NCBI GenBank assembly: GCA_039613835.1
Contig: CP154827.1
Span: forward strand, 590,501 to 654,500
Direction of reading: 5' to 3'
Origin: Acetobacteraceae bacterium
GTDB taxonomy: Bacteria; Pseudomonadota; Alphaproteobacteria; Acetobacterales; Acetobacteraceae
Length of the DNA stretch: 64,000 bases
Shown: positions 60,149 through 64,000 of the stretch, in pieces
How positions within the stretch are numbered: the stretch's first letter is position 1
Layout: each line of letters opens with the position of its first letter
Made by a program: the position numbers and the translations under genes
The notes under the pieces: generated by a model
The model's input: the letters and a program-made list of their open reading frames with translations, nothing else
Told to the model about the DNA's origin: nothing
Database searches by the model: none

Positions 60149-61552
60149 TCAGAAATGGAGTGCGCCTCCCCAGGCTGCAAGGACGGCTTCATGCATTGAT
60201 TCCGAGATGGTTGGATGCGGGAAAACCGTTTCCTTTAGCTCGGCCTCCGTCAATTCACCGGTTTTGGCGATGACGTAACCCTGAATCATCTCGTTGACTT
60301 CCGCGCCAATCATATGCGCGCCGAGGAGTTCCCCCGTCTCCGCGTCGAAGATGGTTTTGACGAGTCCCTCCGTCTCCCTCATCGCCAGCGCTTTGCCATT
60401 CCCGATAAAGGGGAAGCGCCCGACCTTTAGTGCACGACCAGCCTCTTTCGCTTTCGCCTCCGTCAGGCCCACAGAGGCAATTTGCGGGTAGCTGAAAGTG
60501 CAGCCAGGGATGTTGAGGGGATGCAGTTTTTCCGGATGGAGGCCCGCGATTTTCTCGACAGCAATAATGCCCTCATGAGACGCCTTGTGCGCCAGCCAGG
60601 GTGCGCCGGCAACGTCGCCAATGGCCCAGATATTTTCTTCAGCCGTCCTGCCATAGCCATCCGTGACGATGTGCGTCTTCTCGAGTTTAACTTTCGTCTT
60701 CTCAAGGCCGAGATTTTCAACATTACCAACAATGCCGACCGCCACAATGACGCGGTCCACCGTGATGTCGGTAGCCTGATCTTTCACCTCAATATGGGCC
60801 GTGACATGATCACCCTGCTGCTTCAGCGCACCAACCTGCGTCGATGTGATGATCTTGATCCCCTGCTTGGTGAAGGCTTTCTCAGCCAGCGCGCTGATTT
60901 CCTCATCTTCAACGGGGAGAATGCGCGAAGCGACGTCAATAAGTGTCACCTCCGCGCCCATCTGACGGTAAAATGACGCGAACTCCACGCCAATCGCGCC
61001 CGTGCCGATGACAAGAAGGCGCTTCGGCACCGCATCGGGCGCGAGGGCCTCACGATAGGACCAGATTGTTTTGCTGCCCGTCTCCAGCCCCGGAAGCTGC
61101 CGCGCGCGCGCGCCCGTCGCGAGGATGACGTGGCGGGCAGCGATTTGACCCGCCACCTTGCCCTGTTGCGTCACTGCGACGATGTGATCACCACCATTCT
61201 GAACATCAAGCGCGCCCCTGCCTTCATAGACGGTGACTTTTGCTTTTTTCAGAAGATGCGCAACGCCTTTGGAGAGCTGCCGTGAAACGGAACGGGAGCG
61301 CTCAACAATCTTTTTAATGTCAAACTGGATGTTATCCGCTGAAAATCCGAAGCCTGTCAGATTATGAAGCTGATGATGGATCTCGGAAGCGCGAAGCAAA
61401 GCTTTCGTGGGGATGCAGCCCCAATTGAGGCAGATGCCGCCGAGATGTGTCTCCTCGACCACCGCCACTTTCAGTTTCAACTGTGCAGCCCGCAGGGCGG
61501 CGACATACCCGCCCGGGCCGCCACCGATAATCACAATGTCAAATTTATCCAT
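60149..61552 (-). CDS. lpd: Dihydrolipoyl dehydrogenase (E3)
   Basis: FAD enzyme reoxidising dihydrolipoamide in the PDH complex. FAD-binding [13 protein letters not shown], redox-active disulfide [16 protein letters not shown]-binding [13 protein letters not shown] and the active-site His-Glu region [17 protein letters not shown] 61552 ([12 protein letters not shown]) is 5 nt after pdhC; the open frame runs further upstream without support. 467 residues, no lipoyl domain. Intact. Confidence 0.95.
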   Translation of the reverse strand: MDKFDIVIIGGGPGGYVAALRAAQLKLKVAVVEETHLGGICLNWGCIPTKALLRASEIHHQLHNLTGFGFSADNIQFDIKKIVERSRSVSRQLSKGVAHLLKKAKVTVYEGRGALDVQNGGDHIVAVTQQGKVAGQIAARHVILATGARARQLPGLETGSKTIWSYREALAPDAVPKRLLVIGTGAIGVEFASFYRQMGAEVTLIDVASRILPVEDEEISALAEKAFTKQGIKIITSTQVGALKQQGDHVTAHIEVKDQATDITVDRVIVAVGIVGNVENLGLEKTKVKLEKTHIVTDGYGRTAEENIWAIGDVAGAPWLAHKASHEGIIAVEKIAGLHPEKLHPLNIPGCTFSYPQIASVGLTEAKAKEAGRALKVGRFPFIGNGKALAMRETEGLVKTIFDAETGELLGAHMIGAEVNEMIQGYVIAKTGELTEAELKETVFPHPTISESMHEAVLAAWGGALHF

Positions 61553-61556
61553 AAGC

Positions 61557-62813
61557 CTAGACCACCAGGAGATAAGGATTTTGCACAATATGGCGGAAGG
61601 CTTCGAGCCATTCCGCGCCGAGAATACCGTCAACGGCGCGGTGATCGACAGATAATGTCACGGTCATAACCGTCGAGATGGCGAGCGCGTCGTCACGCAC
61701 GATAGCCCGTTTCTCTCCGGCGGAAACCGCCAATATCGCGGATTGGGGCGGATTGATGATGGTGGCAAATTCTTTGACGCCACGCATTCCCATATTAGAG
61801 ATTGAGAAGGTGCCACCCTGATATTCTTCAGGCTGAAGCTTCGCGCCGCGTGCCTTCTGCGCGAGTTGCTTCATCTCAATACTGATTTCCCGAAGGCTCA
61901 GCCGATCTGCGTCCCTCAAAATAGGGGTGATCAGCCCACCCGGCACGGACACCGCGATGGAAATGTCGACGACATGATGTTGAATCATCTCATTTTCAGT
62001 GAAACTGACATTGACGCCGGGCACTTTCCGGAGCGCCAGGGCCGCGGCCTTGATCACCATATCATTGACGGAAATCTTGACAGCCGCACCTTTTTCATCG
62101 GGCATGACGGCGTTGAGCTCTGTGCGAAGTTTCAACAGCGCATCCAGCTCAACATCCATCGACACATAAAAATGCGGCACGGATTGTTTAGATTCAGTCA
62201 GGCGATGCGCAATGACCTTCCGCATACCGGAATGGGGGACCGACGTGGATGGCTTCCTCTCAAACATGCCTTTGCGACCCGTCGCGATCGGGTGCTCACC
62301 CTGCCGCGTGGCGGGGTGGGCATCCCCTGTGTGGCTTTCAACGTCCCGTTTGACGATGCGCCCGTGCGGACCCGTGCCTTTGACGGAGCTGAGATCAACC
62401 TGCCCCGCTTTCGCGATGCGTCGCGCCAAAGGGGAGGCTTTGACACGCGGGGCGGTCGCTTCGGCCTGCGACGCCGCAGGTTTTTCGGGTGCTTCAGCGG
62501 CAGGTTTACCGGCTTGTTTTGCCGCTTCCGGGGCGCGCGCATCGGCTTTGGGGGTCGCTGACGGGTCTTCTCCCTCAGCCAGGAGAACGGCAATGGCAGT
62601 GTTTACCGCAACGTTCTCCGTCTTTTCCGCAATAAGGATGCGACCGATAATGCCATCGTCAATGGCCTCGACTTCCATCGTGGCCTTGTCCGTTTCAATT
62701 TCAGCAATCAGGTCACCGCTTTGCACGCGGTCGCCGGTTTTGACGTGCCATTTGGCGAGTGTCCCCTCCGTCATAGTGGGAGAGAGGGCCGGCATCAGGA
62801 TAGAGGTCACCAT
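61557..62813 (-). CDS. pdhC: Pyruvate dehydrogenase E2, dihydrolipoamide acetyltransferase
   Basis: Core of the PDH complex. An N-terminal lipoyl domain carries the lipoylated Lys in ETDKATMEVEA (about residue 43); an Ala/Pro-rich linker follows; the E1/E3-binding domain is VKASPLARRIAKAGQVDLSS; the catalytic domain has HRAVDGILGAEWL (His and Asp) near the end. 418 residues with a single lipoyl domain. Starts 12 bp after pdhB. Confidence 0.95.
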   Translation of the reverse strand: MVTSILMPALSPTMTEGTLAKWHVKTGDRVQSGDLIAEIETDKATMEVEAIDDGIIGRILIAEKTENVAVNTAIAVLLAEGEDPSATPKADARAPEAAKQAGKPAAEAPEKPAASQAEATAPRVKASPLARRIAKAGQVDLSSVKGTGPHGRIVKRDVESHTGDAHPATRQGEHPIATGRKGMFERKPSTSVPHSGMRKVIAHRLTESKQSVPHFYVSMDVELDALLKLRTELNAVMPDEKGAAVKISVNDMVIKAAALALRKVPGVNVSFTENEMIQHHVVDISIAVSVPGGLITPILRDADRLSLREISIEMKQLAQKARGAKLQPEEYQGGTFSISNMGMRGVKEFATIINPPQSAILAVSAGEKRAIVRDDALAISTVMTVTLSVDHRAVDGILGAEWLEAFRHIVQNPYLLVV

Positions 62814-62825
62814 AATCGAAACGCC

Positions 62826-64000
62826 TTAAAAAAGTTTACGCACGGCTTCAACAACCCAATCCGGTTGGGGAAGCGCCAGCTTCTCCAGATTGCTCGCATA
62901 TGGCAGCGGGATGTCAAGCCCGCAAACGCGAGCGGGCGGTGCATCAAGCTCGTCAAACGCCTTTTCACAGATCACGGCGCAGATTTCAGCACCAATGCCT
63001 GCGACAGGCCAGCCTTCCTCAACGGAGACGACATGATGGGTTTTGCTGACGCTCTCAATGATTGTCGCCGTATCGAGCGGCCTGAGACTGCGTAGATTGA
63101 TAACCTCCGCCTCAATGCCCTGCTCAGCGAGTTTTTCAGCCGCTTCAAGCGCGGCGCCCACCATGATGGAATAGGCGACAAGGGTGACATTCTTGCCCTC
63201 ACGCTCAATTTTAGCCTTGCCGATGGGCAGAATGAAATCCTCATCGACGGGGCACGGAAATTTCTGGCCGTAAAGAATCTCATTCTCAAGGAAAACGACA
63301 GGGTTAGGGTCGCGTATGGCGGCGCGCAGAAGCCCTTTCGCATCGGCGGCTGACCATGGTGCCACAACTTTGAGGCCCGGCACATGCGCATACCAGCTTG
63401 CGTAACATTGCGAGTGCTGGGCCGCCACGCGCGACGCCGCGCCATTCGGCCCCCGGAAGACAATCGGACAATTGAGCTGTCCGCCTGACATATAAAGCGT
63501 TTTAGCGGCTGAATTTATAATATGATCAATGGCTTGCATCGAGAAGTTCATTGTCATGAACTCGACGATCGGTTTGAGACCCGTATAGGCCGCGCCCACC
63601 GCCATGCCTGTGAAACCATGTTCGGTGATCGGGGTGTCGATCATCCGTTTCTCACCGAAGCGCTCAAGCAGCCCTTGAGAGACTTTATAAGCCCCCTGAT
63701 ATTGTGCGACCTCTTCCCCCATCAGGAAGACATCACCATCCCGCGTCATCTCCGCCGCTATGGCGTCACGCAAAGCCTCACGCACCGTGATGAGTTCAGT
63801 CGCCCCCCAATCCCTGTCAGCCTCGGCACCCCCTTGAGTGACAGGCGGCGCAGGAGGTGAGGAAATAGTCGCGCTTTCTGTGACGGGTGGAGCATTTACG
63901 GGAAGCGCATCGTCCACAGACTCGCCATCCTGGGAGAGGATCGCGATCGGGGCGTTGACGGCGACGTTTTTCGTCCCTTCTTTCACCAGAAGCCGCGACA
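62826..64000 (-). CDS. pdhB: Pyruvate dehydrogenase E1 component beta subunit (cut by window edge)
   Basis: Thiamine-diphosphate-dependent E1-beta with an N-terminal lipoyl domain, as known in alphaproteobacteria. The reading frame runs off the right edge; what is visible begins with the end of the lipoyl domain ([19 protein letters not shown]) and a Pro/Ala linker, then the catalytic part with [33 protein letters not shown] and [16 protein letters not shown]. The lipoylated Lys lies outside the window. Operon pdhB-pdhC-lpd-lipA-ratA. Intact as far as visible. Confidence 0.95.
   Translation of the reverse strand, partial: SRLLVKEGTKNVAVNAPIAILSQDGESVDDALPVNAPPVTESATISSPPAPPVTQGGAEADRDWGATELITVREALRDAIAAEMTRDGDVFLMGEEVAQYQGAYKVSQGLLERFGEKRMIDTPITEHGFTGMAVGAAYTGLKPIVEFMTMNFSMQAIDHIINSAAKTLYMSGGQLNCPIVFRGPNGAASRVAAQHSQCYASWYAHVPGLKVVAPWSAADAKGLLRAAIRDPNPVVFLENEILYGQKFPCPVDEDFILPIGKAKIEREGKNVTLVAYSIMVGAALEAAEKLAEQGIEAEVINLRSLRPLDTATIIESVSKTHHVVSVEEGWPVAGIGAEICAVICEKAFDELDAPPARVCGLDIPLPYASNLEKLALPQPDWVVEAVRKLF

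Overview
This 64 kb window is chromosomal sequence from an alphaproteobacterium, most likely an acetic acid bacterium (Acetobacteraceae) or close relative. Supporting signs are the pyruvate dehydrogenase E1-beta subunit carrying its own lipoyl domain, an ELM1-like gene, the purC-purS-purQ-purL-bolA-grxD cluster, the order coaBC / ubiE / mutM / rpsT / dnaA / dnaN / recF / gyrB, and a GC content that looks to be in the high fifties. The assignment is inference from gene content; no 16S gene is present. I see no prophage, insertion sequence, CRISPR array or biosynthetic cluster.

Layout. 1-4.6 kb: valS (cut by the left edge), ilvD and msrA. 4.6-7.6 kb: a decayed ABC importer of the NitT/TauT type. 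7.7-10.2 kb: dut, coaBC and ubiE on the minus strand. 10.3-22.2 kb, plus strand: mutM (broken), rpsT, dnaA, dnaN, recF (broken), gyrB, a DUF3108 protein, glmU and glmS. 22.4-26.5 kb: a Na+/H+ antiporter with a cyclic-nucleotide-binding-like tail and a divergent POT-family transporter. 26.8-35.0 kb, minus strand: mlaD, mltB and rlpA (all broken), then dacA-tmk-holB-metG-tatD-metallohydrolase, of which the six intact genes are joined by 4-nt overlaps. 35.2-46.4 kb: uppP, two amino-acid permeases, tRNA-Val(CAC), an unknown protein beside an ELM1-family gene, a DEAD-box-type helicase, glyA and hemB. 46.4-54.9 kb: yraN (broken), the purine operon purC-purS-(Rap1a/Tai-like)-purQ-purL-bolA-grxD, a sugar porter and purB. 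55.1-64 kb: a TerC-family protein, slt, cinA, a small His-rich exported protein, and the pyruvate dehydrogenase/lipoate cluster pdhB-pdhC-lpd-lipA-ratA, cut by the right edge.

The main observation is gene decay. Ten of about 56 genes carry frameshifts or in-frame stops: msrA (C-terminus), the two ABC subunits, mutM, recF, rlpA, mltB, mlaD, a small exported protein and yraN. All are normally dispensable. Every gene expected to be essential (valS, dnaA, dnaN, gyrB, glmU, glmS, metG, holB, tmk, glyA, the pur genes, PDH) reads cleanly. Lesions are clustered (about seven frame changes in recF, at least five lesions in the permease), which does not fit a uniform sequencing error rate and suggests real, recent pseudogene formation, as in a host-restricted lineage. 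Loss of mutM and recF would itself alter mutation and repair. Several single lesions sit in homopolymers, so those individual cases could still be base-calling errors.

The remaining genes work together as ordinary housekeeping: replication initiation and DNA topology, amino-sugar and peptidoglycan precursor supply, de novo purine synthesis, heme and one-carbon metabolism, and pyruvate oxidation with lipoate supply. I did not find a convincing new multi-gene system. The best leads are the decay pattern, an 18-bp perfect inverted repeat at a frameshift in the ABC ATPase, the Rap1a/Tai-like gene coupled into the purine operon, the POT transporter lacking its ExxER residues, and the unknown 628-residue protein next to ELM1.
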